From positions 101,326-141,142 of the forward strand of contig JAUJNB010000006.1 of assembly GCA_030446545.1 (NCBI GenBank): a stretch of DNA of 39,817 bases, read 5' to 3'. The notes beneath the pieces were generated by a model. The model searched no databases. It was not told the DNA's origin and worked only from the letters and a program-made list of their open reading frames with translations. Source of the DNA: Acidimicrobiales bacterium (lineage in GTDB: Bacteria > Actinomycetota > Acidimicrobiia > Acidimicrobiales > CADCSY01). Position 1 is the stretch's first letter. Each line of letters begins with the position of its first letter. Positions 1 through 7,232 of the stretch are shown in pieces. Position numbers and translations under genes: made by a program.

Positions 1-38
1 TCAAGGTCTGGCCCCTGCTCGACATGGAGCTGCTCTAG
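1..38 (+). CDS. C-terminal tail of an upstream gene (partial)
   Basis: The frame starting at base 3 reads KVWPLLDMELL and ends at TAG 36-38. Only eleven residues are visible, so no function can be given. It converges with the minus-strand gene that ends at 45, leaving six bases between the two stops. Confidence 0.4.
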   Translation, partial: KVWPLLDMELL

Positions 39-44
39 AGGGAG

Positions 45-770
45 TCACACCGGGCCGGGGTGCTCGGCCAGTGCCTCCACCAGTCGGTCGGCGTGCTCGC
101 TGGACACGGCATCGACCCCCAGGTCCAGCAGCGTCTCGAGTTGGCGGCGGTGGGCCACGGGGCCGGCCAGGGCCAGGAGGCCGAACCGGTGGAAAAGGGC
201 GCACAGCCCGGCGTTCCAGTCGGATTCGTGCAGGCGGGCGGCGTCCACGCCGGCGCCGGCCAGGTTGGCGGCTCGCCGCTCGGCCCCCTCGTCCACCCGA
301 CGGAGCCGGGTGGCGTCGACCAGACGGCTGTCGCCCGCCATCGCCCGCCACGACGCCGCCCGGCGCCAGTCGGACGAGCACAACCACAACCGTGCGGTGG
401 CGTCACCCGCAGCCTCGCGGGCCAGGGCCATCACCCGCGGCACGGCGCGGTCGTCGTCCAGGTCGACCGCCAGGTCGAACCCCGACCCGCAGCGCTCGTA
501 GAGCTGGGACAGCCGGGCGACATGGGCGGGGACCTGGGCCGTGGGCATCGTCGCCAGCGGGCGGCGGCGCAGCCCCATGCGTACCGTCGCCTCACCGTGG
601 AGCACGGGATCGCCGTCGGCGCTCAGGTGGACGGTGGCCGTCACCCCGGTGGCCCCGTCCAACAGGGCCGCTTCCAGGGGCGCCAACGGGTCCTCGTCGG
701 GATGGGGGGCGCCGGGGAGGCAGAAGAAGCCCACCGGTGGCACGAGGAGGGAGGGGTAGCGGGGGGCCAC
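45..770 (-). CDS. Glycerophosphodiester phosphodiesterase-like protein, catalytic residues missing
   Basis: About 241 residues with the layout of the GDPD TIM-barrel family: the N-terminal strand, an 'LEAALLDGATGV' segment like the family's AL..GADG.E, a 'DGDPVLHG' segment where active enzymes have DG..VV.HD, and a C-terminal 'LLDLGVDAVSSEHADRL' matching the usual LL.LGVDGI.TD.P..L. The HRG motif (here CLPG), the ExD pair (here TAT) and the HD pair (here HG) are all replaced, so the usual Ca/Mg-dependent hydrolysis of glycerophosphodiesters is unlikely. The start is the GTG at 768-770; an open frame runs further upstream but overlaps the divergent gene. A scaffold or ligand-binding role is possible but is a guess. 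Confidence 0.6.
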   Translation of the reverse strand: MAPRYPSLLVPPVGFFCLPGAPHPDEDPLAPLEAALLDGATGVTATVHLSADGDPVLHGEATVRMGLRRRPLATMPTAQVPAHVARLSQLYERCGSGFDLAVDLDDDRAVPRVMALAREAAGDATARLWLCSSDWRRAASWRAMAGDSRLVDATRLRRVDEGAERRAANLAGAGVDAARLHESDWNAGLCALFHRFGLLALAGPVAHRRQLETLLDLGVDAVSSEHADRLVEALAEHPGPV

Positions 771-928
771 GCCGCCATCCTGCCCGCGATCGGCCGGGGG
801 TGAAGGCGGCCAGGACGGGCTCAAGCGACGGGCCCGATCGGCCGATGCATCGGTGACGAGTCGCCGTGGCCACCACGGTGAACACCGACGGGGCACCTCC
901 CAGGAGGGGCGCAGGAAGGGAGACGACC

Positions 929-1258
929 ATGGCGACGGTGCGAGCGAACTGCGTCGACTGCGGGGACATCGAGGTCGGCAGTGCCGAGGTGAAGGTGCGG
1001 GTGTGCGTCGACGACGACCAGGGCTCCTACGTCCTGCGCTGCCCGGGCTGCACCATGGCGGTGGCCAAGGCGGCGGAGTCACATGTGGTGCAGCTCCTCG
1101 TGGCCGCCGGGTCGCCCCTCACCATGTGGTGGCTCCCAGCCGAGCTGACCGAGGCCCACGTGGGACCACCGCTCACCCACGACGAGCTCCTGGCCTTCCA
1201 CCAGCTCCTGCAAGGCGACGACTGGTTCGCCCAGGTCGCCTCCATGGTCAAAGGCTGA
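929..1258 (+). CDS. Small zinc-ribbon protein, function unknown
   Basis: 109 residues from the ATG at 929, chosen because a GGAAGGG ribosome site lies at 914-920; an earlier in-frame ATG at 866 lacks one. Two CxxC pairs (CVDC near residue 8, CPGC near residue 35) suggest one zinc-binding ribbon. The rest is mixed helix ending in 'DDWFAQVASMVKG' with no membrane segment. It lies 53 bases before tatA/B and is divergent from the GDPD-like gene. I do not recognise a named family; a nucleic-acid or protein-binding role is only suggested by the ribbon. Confidence 0.65.
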   Translation: MATVRANCVDCGDIEVGSAEVKVRVCVDDDQGSYVLRCPGCTMAVAKAAESHVVQLLVAAGSPLTMWWLPAELTEAHVGPPLTHDELLAFHQLLQGDDWFAQVASMVKG

Positions 1259-1311
1259 GCCCTCTGGCGGAGGAGCAGGGTCCCGGGAGGTACCACCGGT
1301 AAGATCGACGG

Positions 1312-1842
1312 GTGTTCAACATCGGGCCGGCGGAGCTGCTGGTCGTCCTCGTCATCGCCCTGCTCGTGCTCGGCCCCACCAAGCTGCCCGACGCGGCCCG
1401 CCAGGTCGGTCGGGCCCTCGGGGAGATGCGCAAGCTCAGCTCGGGGTTCCAGGCCGAGATGCGTGACGCCCTCAAGGAGCCGGTCGAGGGCAAGCCGACG
1501 GCTTCCTCGTCGAAGTCGGCATCCTCGACCCCGTCGGCCTCCCTGTCCACGTCGACACCCGACGACGCCACCAGCGGAGGCATCCTGGCGGCACCCCGAC
1601 CGCCGGCCACCGACGCCGCCGCGGCCGGCTCGGCCGTGGCCGTGGGTGACGAGTCGGGGCCCGTCGTGGTCGACGACCAGGTTGGTGACGGGGCCGAGAC
1701 CCCGCTCCCGGTCGCCGAGGTCGCCGAGGTGCCGGTCGCCGAGGTGCCGGTCGCCGAGGTCGAGGTGGCCGCGGTCACCGGCGTCGAGCGCCCGGTCCCA
1801 CCCGGGCCCGAGCCGGGTCCCGGCAACACCTCGGCCGGCTGA
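1312..1842 (+). CDS. tatA: Twin-arginine translocase subunit TatA/TatB
   Basis: Sec-independent translocase component of 176 residues. Residues 2-20 form the short membrane helix (GPAELLVVLVIALLVLG), followed by the family hinge 'LGPTKLPDAAR' and an amphipathic helix. The start 'FNIG' resembles TatB, so TatA and TatB cannot be separated from this sequence alone. The second half is an unusual Ser/Thr/Ala/Val-rich tail with VAEVP repeats. GTG start at 1312 with TAAGAT at 1301-1306, so the message is probably leaderless. Its TGA overlaps the tatC ATG by one base. The tatA-tatC-helY order is the same as in Mycobacterium tuberculosis. Confidence 0.9.
   Translation: MFNIGPAELLVVLVIALLVLGPTKLPDAARQVGRALGEMRKLSSGFQAEMRDALKEPVEGKPTASSSKSASSTPSASLSTSTPDDATSGGILAAPRPPATDAAAAGSAVAVGDESGPVVVDDQVGDGAETPLPVAEVAEVPVAEVPVAEVEVAAVTGVERPVPPGPEPGPGNTSAG
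1711..1761 (+). repeat. 15-base tandem repeat in the tatA tail
   Basis: The unit gtcgccgaggtgccg (VAEVP) occurs in full at 1720-1734 and 1735-1749, with a 9-base partial copy before and a 12-base partial copy after. It stays in frame and encodes a Val/Glu/Pro-rich, probably disordered stretch, the kind of repeat that changes copy number by slippage. Confidence 0.8.
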
Positions 1843-2624
1843 TGGCCCTGCGCTCCCGGCGCGCCGACCAGCCTGCTGCCGACGACGAAACGCAGGTGAG
1901 CGACGAGGGGATGACCCTCGTCGAGCACCTGACCGAGCTGCGCCGGCGTCTGGTCAAGGCCATCCTGGCCCTGGCCGTGGGTGGGGTGATCGGCTTCCTG
2001 CTCTACGAGCCGGTCCTGCGCATCCTGCAGGACCCGTACTGCCAGGTGCAGCCGGAGAGTTGCAACTTCATCGTCACCGATCCCCTGCAGAGCTTCTCGG
2101 TGCGCCTCAAGGTCTCCGCCTACGTGGGCCTGCTCATCGCCCTGCCGGTGGTGCTCTGGCAGCTCTGGCGCTTCATCACGCCCGGTCTCTACGCCAAGGA
2201 GAAGCGCTACGCCATCCCCTTCGTGGGGGCGTCGGTGGTGCTGTTCTTCCTCGGGTCGGGCCTGGCCCTGTGGACCTTCCCCAACGCCTTGGCCTTCCTG
2301 GACCAGATCGGAGGTCAGGAGCTCGAGGCCATGTACACCCCCGACAAGTACCTCAGCCTGGTCACGTTCATGATGCTGGCCTTCGGCGTGGGCTTCGAGT
2401 TCCCCATCGTGTTGGTGTTCCTGCAGATGGCAGGGGCCCTCACCTGGCAGCGCCTGGCCTCGTGGCGGCGGTGGGCGGTGGTAGGCATCTTCGTGGTGGT
2501 GTCGGTCATCACCCCTTCGGGCGACCCCTTCACCCTCCTCGCCCTGTCGTTGCCCATGATCCTGTTCTACGAGGTGTCGATCCTCCTCGGTCGCTTCGTC
2601 ATCAAGCGGGGGGACGACGAGTGA
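1842..2624 (+). CDS. tatC: Sec-independent protein translocase TatC
   Basis: Polytopic inner-membrane receptor for twin-arginine signal peptides, 260 residues, about the usual length. The family N-terminal signature 'MTLVEHLTELRRRL' starts near residue 24 and is followed by six hydrophobic segments, including 'VYVGLLIALPVVLWQLWRF'-like helix 2 and 'LVTFMMLAFGVGFEFPIVL'. The final helices and 'ITPSGDPFTLLALSLPM' are typical. A 23-residue charged extension precedes the signature. ATG at 1842 overlaps the tatA stop, and its own TGA overlaps the helY GTG (GTGA), so the three genes are translationally coupled. Confidence 0.95.
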   Translation: MALRSRRADQPAADDETQVSDEGMTLVEHLTELRRRLVKAILALAVGGVIGFLLYEPVLRILQDPYCQVQPESCNFIVTDPLQSFSVRLKVSAYVGLLIALPVVLWQLWRFITPGLYAKEKRYAIPFVGASVVLFFLGSGLALWTFPNALAFLDQIGGQELEAMYTPDKYLSLVTFMMLAFGVGFEFPIVLVFLQMAGALTWQRLASWRRWAVVGIFVVVSVITPSGDPFTLLALSLPMILFYEVSILLGRFVIKRGDDE

Positions 2625-5350
2625 CGCCCGCACCGCTGCGCGCGCCTGCGGAGACGTCCGGCCCGGCCATGAGCCCGCCGGCGACCGAGCCGGGCTACGA
2701 CTTCCCTCTCGACGACTTCCAACGTCGGGCCATTGCCGCTCTCGACGAGGGGAACTCCGTGCTGGTGGCGGCCCCCACCGGCTCGGGCAAGACGGTGGTG
2801 GCCGAGCACGCCGTGGCCGACACCCTCGCCCGGGGCGGGAAGATCTTCTACACCACGCCCATCAAGGCGCTGTCGAACCAGAAGTTCGCCGACTTCGCCC
2901 GGCGCTGGGGCGTCGAGCGGGTGGGCCTGCTCACCGGGGACACCGCCCGCAACGGCGACGCCCCGGTCGTGGTCATGACCACCGAGGTCCTGCGCAACAT
3001 GATCTACGCCGCCTCGCCCACCCTCGACGGGCTGCGCTACGTCGTGCTGGACGAGGTCCACTACCTCCAGGACACCTACCGCGGCCCGGTGTGGGAGGAG
3101 GTCATCATCCACCTCGCCCCCGAGGTGCGTCTGGTGTGCCTGTCGGCCACCGTCTCCAACGCCGAGGAGGTCAGCGCCTGGATCTCCACGGTGCGGGGCC
3201 CGACGGCGGCGGTCATCGAGGAACGCCGCCCGGTCGAGCTCCACAACCTCTACCTGCTCGCCGAGCGGGGATCATCGCGCCTCCAACTGTTCCCCACCCT
3301 CGTCGGCGGCCGGCCCAACCCCGACGTGGTGCGCCTCGAGGCGTCGGTGGAACGGGGCCCCCGCCACCGGGGCAACGGGCGCAGTGCCGGCCGGCCCGGC
3401 CGGCGCCTGGTGACGCCCCGCCGCTACGAGGTGGCCGAGCTCCTGGCCGACGAGGCCATGTTGCCGGCCATCTGCTTCGTGTTCAGCCGGGCCGGCTGCG
3501 ACCAGGCCGTCCTCCAGTGCCTCGACGCCGGCCTGCGGCTGACCACGGCCGAGGAGCGCCGCCGCATCCGGGCGATCTGCGACGAGCGCACGGGCGCGCT
3601 GGCCGGCGCCGACCTCGAGGCCCTGGGCTGGGCCCGGTGGATGGCGGGCATGGAGGCCGGGCTGGCCTCCCACCACGCCGGCATGGTCCCGCCCTTCAAG
3701 GAGGCGGTGGAGGCCTGCTTCGTGGCCGGCCTGGTCAAGCTGGTGTTCGCCACCGAGACGCTGGCGCTGGGCATCAACATGCCGGCCCGGGCCGTGGTCA
3801 TCGAGAAGCTGACCAAGTTCGGCGGCGAGCGCCACCAGACCCTGACCGCCGGGGAGTACACCCAGCTCACCGGCCGGGCCGGGCGCCGGGGGATCGACGA
3901 GGTGGGCCACGCCATCGTGCTGTGGTCGCCCTTCCTCTCCTTCGACGAGGTGGCGGCCCTGGTCTCGAACCGGTCCCACCCCATCTTCTCGTCGTTCCGG
4001 CCCACCTACAACATGGCCTCCAACCTGGTACGTCGCTACTCGGCCGGCGAGGCCCACCATCTGTTGAACCTGTCCTTCGCCCAGTACCAGGCCGACGGCG
4101 AGGTGGTGGGCATGGAGGCGCGCCTCCAGCGCCTGGGCCGACGCCTGATCAAGGCCCGGGCCGAGGTGACCTGCGACCGGGGCGACGCCGGCGAGCTGTT
4201 CGAGCTCCAGCGCCGCTTGGACCGGGCCCGGTCGTCGCGCCCGTCGGTCGGGCACCAGACCGAGGACGCCCTGGCCCGCCTGCGGCCCGGGGACGTGGTG
4301 TGGGTGACCGGGGGGAAGTCGGCGGGCCCCGCAGCCGTGCTCTCGGCCACCGTGCGGCGGGGGGGTGCCCAGCTGCGGGTGCTCACCCCCAAGCGCCGGC
4401 GCCTGACCCTCGGCTCGGCCGACTTCGCCGAGGTCCCCGAGGCGTTGGCCCACATCGAGTTGCCCCGGCCCTACGCCCCCAACTCACCCGGTTTCCAGCG
4501 GGCGGTGGCGTCGAGCCTGGCCCGGTCGCGGGTGGGCCGGCCCCGGGTCCGCCAGCGCCACCCCGACCCCGAGGTCGACGAGTTGGCCCTGGCCGTGGCC
4601 GACCACCCGGCCCAGGCCTGTCCCGACGTCGACGGTCACCGCCGGGCCTGGGCCCAGGCCGAGCGCCTGGAGGCCGAGGTGGCTGGGATCAAGGCCCGGG
4701 TCAAGGGACGCTCCGACACCCTGGCCCGCACCTTCGACCGGGTCCTCGGGGTGTTGGAGTCCTGGGGCTACCTCGACGGCTGGTCGCTCACCACGGCCGG
4801 GGAGCGCCTGGGTCGCATCTACCACGAGTGCGACCTGCTCATCGCCACCTGCGTGGAGGAAGGGGTGTTCGACGGCCTCGACCCGCCGGCCCTGGCCGCG
4901 TTGGCCTCGGTGTTCAGTTTCGAGGCCAGAGGCCGGAGCGAGCCGGCCGCCCCGTGGTTCCCGTCGACCGAGCTGCGGCGGCGCTGGGCCGCCATCGAGG
5001 CCGTGCTCGGCCGGTTGGTGGCGGCCGAGGGGCGGGCCGGTCTGCCGGTCACCCGGGCCCTCGATCCCGGATTCGTCGGCCTGGCCCACGCCTGGGCCTC
5101 GGGTGACGACCTCGACGAGATCCTCGACGACGAAGACCTGTCGGGCGGCGACTTCGTGCGCACCATGAAGCAGCTCATCGACCTGCTCCGCCAGCTCGGC
5201 GAGGTGGCGCCGTCGGCCGCCACCGCCGCCAGTGCCCGTGCCGCCGCCGACCGGCTCTACCGCGGGGTGGTCGAGGCGTCGTCGACCATCGGGCCGGTGG
5301 ACGAGATCGACGAGGACGAGCGCCTGGCCGCGTCGGCCGACGACCGGTAG
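2621..5350 (+). CDS. helY: Ski2/Mtr4-like superfamily 2 RNA helicase HelY
   Basis: 909-residue DExH helicase, the length of mycobacterial HelY. Walker A 'APTGSGKT' lies near residues 51-58, DEVH at 144-147, 'SATVSNAEE' from 173 (motif III), 'TETLALGINMPA' near 377 and 'TGRAGRRG' near 416 (motif VI). The C-terminal half carries the DSHCT-type region of Ski2/Mtr4 proteins. It should unwind RNA in an ATP-dependent way. Start chosen at GTG 2621, which overlaps the tatC stop as GTGA; ATG 2669 is an alternative just before conserved sequence. An Arg/Gly-rich loop near residues 246-266 looks lineage-specific. Confidence 0.92.
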   Translation: MTPAPLRAPAETSGPAMSPPATEPGYDFPLDDFQRRAIAALDEGNSVLVAAPTGSGKTVVAEHAVADTLARGGKIFYTTPIKALSNQKFADFARRWGVERVGLLTGDTARNGDAPVVVMTTEVLRNMIYAASPTLDGLRYVVLDEVHYLQDTYRGPVWEEVIIHLAPEVRLVCLSATVSNAEEVSAWISTVRGPTAAVIEERRPVELHNLYLLAERGSSRLQLFPTLVGGRPNPDVVRLEASVERGPRHRGNGRSAGRPGRRLVTPRRYEVAELLADEAMLPAICFVFSRAGCDQAVLQCLDAGLRLTTAEERRRIRAICDERTGALAGADLEALGWARWMAGMEAGLASHHAGMVPPFKEAVEACFVAGLVKLVFATETLALGINMPARAVVIEKLTKFGGERHQTLTAGEYTQLTGRAGRRGIDEVGHAIVLWSPFLSFDEVAALVSNRSHPIFSSFRPTYNMASNLVRRYSAGEAHHLLNLSFAQYQADGEVVGMEARLQRLGRRLIKARAEVTCDRGDAGELFELQRRLDRARSSRPSVGHQTEDALARLRPGDVVWVTGGKSAGPAAVLSATVRRGGAQLRVLTPKRRRLTLGSADFAEVPEALAHIELPRPYAPNSPGFQRAVASSLARSRVGRPRVRQRHPDPEVDELALAVADHPAQACPDVDGHRRAWAQAERLEAEVAGIKARVKGRSDTLARTFDRVLGVLESWGYLDGWSLTTAGERLGRIYHECDLLIATCVEEGVFDGLDPPALAALASVFSFEARGRSEPAAPWFPSTELRRRWAAIEAVLGRLVAAEGRAGLPVTRALDPGFVGLAHAWASGDDLDEILDDEDLSGGDFVRTMKQLIDLLRQLGEVAPSAATAASARAAADRLYRGVVEASSTIGPVDEIDEDERLAASADDR

Positions 5351-5366
5351 GGAGGTCGTATCCCCG

Positions 5367-5978
5367 TTGGCCATCGACAAGGGTCAGGCCTGGGGCGCAC
5401 CCGGGGCCCTGCCCGACGAAGGGGTGGTCGTGCGCTCCGACGCCGAGGCTCGGGCGGTGGTGACCGAGGCCCGACGGGCGGGGAGGCCGATTCCGGTGCT
5501 CGGGCTTTTGGCGGGCGACCTGTGCCGGACGCTCGGGGGCCGGGGCGACGAGGGCCGGCTGCGTTCGCCCGAGGCCATGACCCTTCCCTGCGACCTGGGG
5601 GTGGTCCTGCTCGACGGCCGACCGGAGGTGTTCGTGGCCCACCTGGTGGCCCGGCGGGCGTGGTGGCGGGGCCGGGCCTTCGTCGCCATGAACGCAGCGT
5701 GGTTGGGGCCCTGGAACCTCGGGCCTCGGGCCCATCCGGGTGACGGGCTCCTCGACACCTACGACGCCCGTCTGGTCCCGGGCCAACGCCTCCCCGTCCG
5801 GGCCCGCCTGGCCCAGGGGGCCCACCTGCCCCACCCCGGGATCCTCGAGCGACGAGCCCGGGCGGTGGAGGTGGAGCTGGGAACGTCGCTGGCGGTGCGC
5901 CTCGACGGCGAGGTGGTGGGCACGGCCAGGACCCTGGCGGTCCGCCTGGAGCCCGACGCCCTCACCGTCGTCGTGTAG
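5367..5978 (+). CDS. Diacylglycerol kinase-like protein lacking the N-terminal nucleotide-binding motif
   Basis: 203 residues. 'VLGLLAGDLCRTLGG' resembles the LG.LP.GTGNDLARTLG segment of the DAGK/NAD-kinase fold, and 'GDGLLDTYDARLVPGQRL' followed by 'VELGTSLAVRLDGEVVG' resembles the C-terminal beta-sandwich of lipid kinases. The GGDGT loop that should come first is absent: only about 45 residues precede the GTGND-like segment. Start is TTG 5367, with GGAGG at 5351-5355; no ATG or GTG fits as well. It follows helY by 16 bases and is probably co-transcribed. The kinase fold is inferred from short motifs, and activity is doubtful. Confidence 0.6.
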   Translation: MAIDKGQAWGAPGALPDEGVVVRSDAEARAVVTEARRAGRPIPVLGLLAGDLCRTLGGRGDEGRLRSPEAMTLPCDLGVVLLDGRPEVFVAHLVARRAWWRGRAFVAMNAAWLGPWNLGPRAHPGDGLLDTYDARLVPGQRLPVRARLAQGAHLPHPGILERRARAVEVELGTSLAVRLDGEVVGTARTLAVRLEPDALTVVV

Positions 5979-5989
5979 CAGCCGAGCCG

Positions 5990-6021
5990 GCGCCCTTGTG
6001 GGCCCGGGCCCTTCTGGGCGC
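5990..6021 (+). terminator. GC-rich hairpin after the tat-helY run
   Basis: GCGCCC at 5990-5995 pairs with GGGCGC at 6016-6021, and the loop holds the 12-base palindrome gggcccgggccc (6000-6011). There is no U-tract, so it may be a weak or Rho-assisted terminator, or only a stable structure between two transcription units. Confidence 0.35.
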
Positions 6022-6079
6022 AAGGTAGTCTCGGCCGGAGCTCTACTGAGGGGTGTGACCTGTGACACGTCGAACCTAG

Positions 6080-6628
6080 ATGCTACGCGCCGCCGTGGCC
6101 ACGACCTCGCTGCTGTTCGCCGGATGTTCTGGCGCCGACACTGCGACCAAGGGCACCGGTGAGGAGCCGGTTGCCGATGCCGGTGCGGGAGTCGAGGATC
6201 GGGCGGCCGAAGCGGTCGTCGAGCAAACCGTGGTGTCCGACCCGGCCTCGCCCGACGACAAGGCCACGGTGGGCGTCGCCTCCTTGACCGTCGACCGGGA
6301 GACGATGGTGCTGCGCCTCATCGTCACCCCCGACTTCGCGTCGGTGAGTGACAGTGAGGTCGTGGACCTCGGCGAGGCGATGGGCGTCGGCGGCCAGTAC
6401 TTCGGGGTGAAGCTGCGCCTCCTGGACCGCGAGAACCTCAAGGAGTACTCCGTCATCAACCAAGGCTTCGAATGGTGGGCGAGCGCCTCGTCCGAGGTGG
6501 GCGCAGTGAACGGCGATCCCATGTACGCCTTCGCCGTGTTCGCCGCCCCGGAGGACGACATCGACTCGATCGACGTGAGGCTGCACGAGAACTGGCCGGA
6601 GCTCACCGACGTGCCCATCACCCGGTGA
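6080..6628 (+). CDS. Secreted lipoprotein, function unknown
   Basis: 182 residues with a short signal peptide and a lipobox 'LLFAGC' putting the lipid-bearing Cys at residue 16. A low-complexity Ala/Glu/Asp linker follows, then a compact beta-rich domain ('TVGVASLTVDRETMVLRLIV', 'LRLLDRENLKEYSV'). The ATG is the first possible start: an in-frame TAG sits directly before it. It overlaps the start of the OmpA-domain gene by four bases (GTGA), so the two products probably work together at the cell surface. I do not recognise the domain family. Confidence 0.75.
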   Translation: MLRAAVATTSLLFAGCSGADTATKGTGEEPVADAGAGVEDRAAEAVVEQTVVSDPASPDDKATVGVASLTVDRETMVLRLIVTPDFASVSDSEVVDLGEAMGVGGQYFGVKLRLLDRENLKEYSVINQGFEWWASASSEVGAVNGDPMYAFAVFAAPEDDIDSIDVRLHENWPELTDVPITR

Positions 6629-7176
6629 GCGCCATGGCGAGCCGTGGCCCCTCGCTGATCGCTGCCGGTGTCGTGTCCGCCCTGATACTGGTGGTGCCTG
6701 TCGCGTCCGCCCAACCAGGCGAACCCGCTCAGCCGGCCGACTTCGGTGACCCGACGCGAGAGCAGATCGCAGCGTCGATCCACGTCTGGGACCCGACCGG
6801 CCACGTCAAGGTGATCGAGACCGAGACGACCGAAGGTGACGAGGCGGTGCTGAGCCTCGACAGCGACATCCTCTTCGCCTTTGGGAGTGCTGAGCTGTCG
6901 TCCCAGGCGGTCTCGACGATCGCCGGACTGGTCGCCGACATCCCGCCGGGAGGGGGTGTCTCCATCACCGGCCACACCGACGACATCGGGTCGGATGCGG
7001 ACAACGTCGTGCTGTCGCAGCAGCGCGCCGAGTCGGTGGCGGCGGCGGTGACGACCGGGCGCCCCGACCTCCAGCTCGATGTCGAGGGCCGGGGCGAGAA
7101 CGACCCGGTGGAGTCGAACAGCAGTCCCGAGGGCCAGGAGGCCAATCGGCGCGTCGAGATCCGTTACCAAGCCTGA
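6625..7176 (+). CDS. OmpA-like peptidoglycan-binding protein
   Basis: 183 residues: an N-terminal signal peptide ('LIAAGVVSALILVVPVASA'), a roughly 40-residue linker, then an OmpA C-terminal domain. The domain shows 'LDSDILFAFGSAEL' (the usual F..gsa.l), 'TGHTDDIGSDADNVVLSQQRA' core residues and the closing 'NRRVEI', which hold diaminopimelate in this family. It should tie the envelope to peptidoglycan. The start may be GTG 6625 (overlapping the lipoprotein stop) or ATG 6634, three codons later. There is no beta-barrel, which fits a Gram-positive wall. Confidence 0.85.
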   Translation: MSAMASRGPSLIAAGVVSALILVVPVASAQPGEPAQPADFGDPTREQIAASIHVWDPTGHVKVIETETTEGDEAVLSLDSDILFAFGSAELSSQAVSTIAGLVADIPPGGGVSITGHTDDIGSDADNVVLSQQRAESVAAAVTTGRPDLQLDVEGRGENDPVESNSSPEGQEANRRVEIRYQA

Positions 7177-7232
7177 CGGTTGCCGCCGCTCGGCGGCCGC
7201 GGTGCAGAGAACGCGCCCTAGCCTGCCTACCA

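Noticed and set aside
866..928. Longer N-terminus for the zinc-ribbon gene from ATG 866
   Set aside because: The extra 21 residues are low complexity and the ribosome site belongs to ATG 929.
1711..1761. Tandem repeat considered as a CRISPR-like array
   Set aside because: Units are contiguous, in frame and without spacers, so it is a coding minisatellite.
3386..3404. 19-base palindrome of gccggccgg type in helY
   Set aside because: Simple GGCC/CCGG runs arise easily at this GC content and encode an Arg/Gly/Pro loop; not comparable with the long mixed-sequence palindromes in imuA'/imuB.
6062..6079. Mini-frame GTG-ACA-CGT-CGA-ACC-TAG directly before the lipoprotein ATG, a possible leader peptide
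   Set aside because: Only five codons, no attenuator hairpins and no reason for arginine control of this gene.
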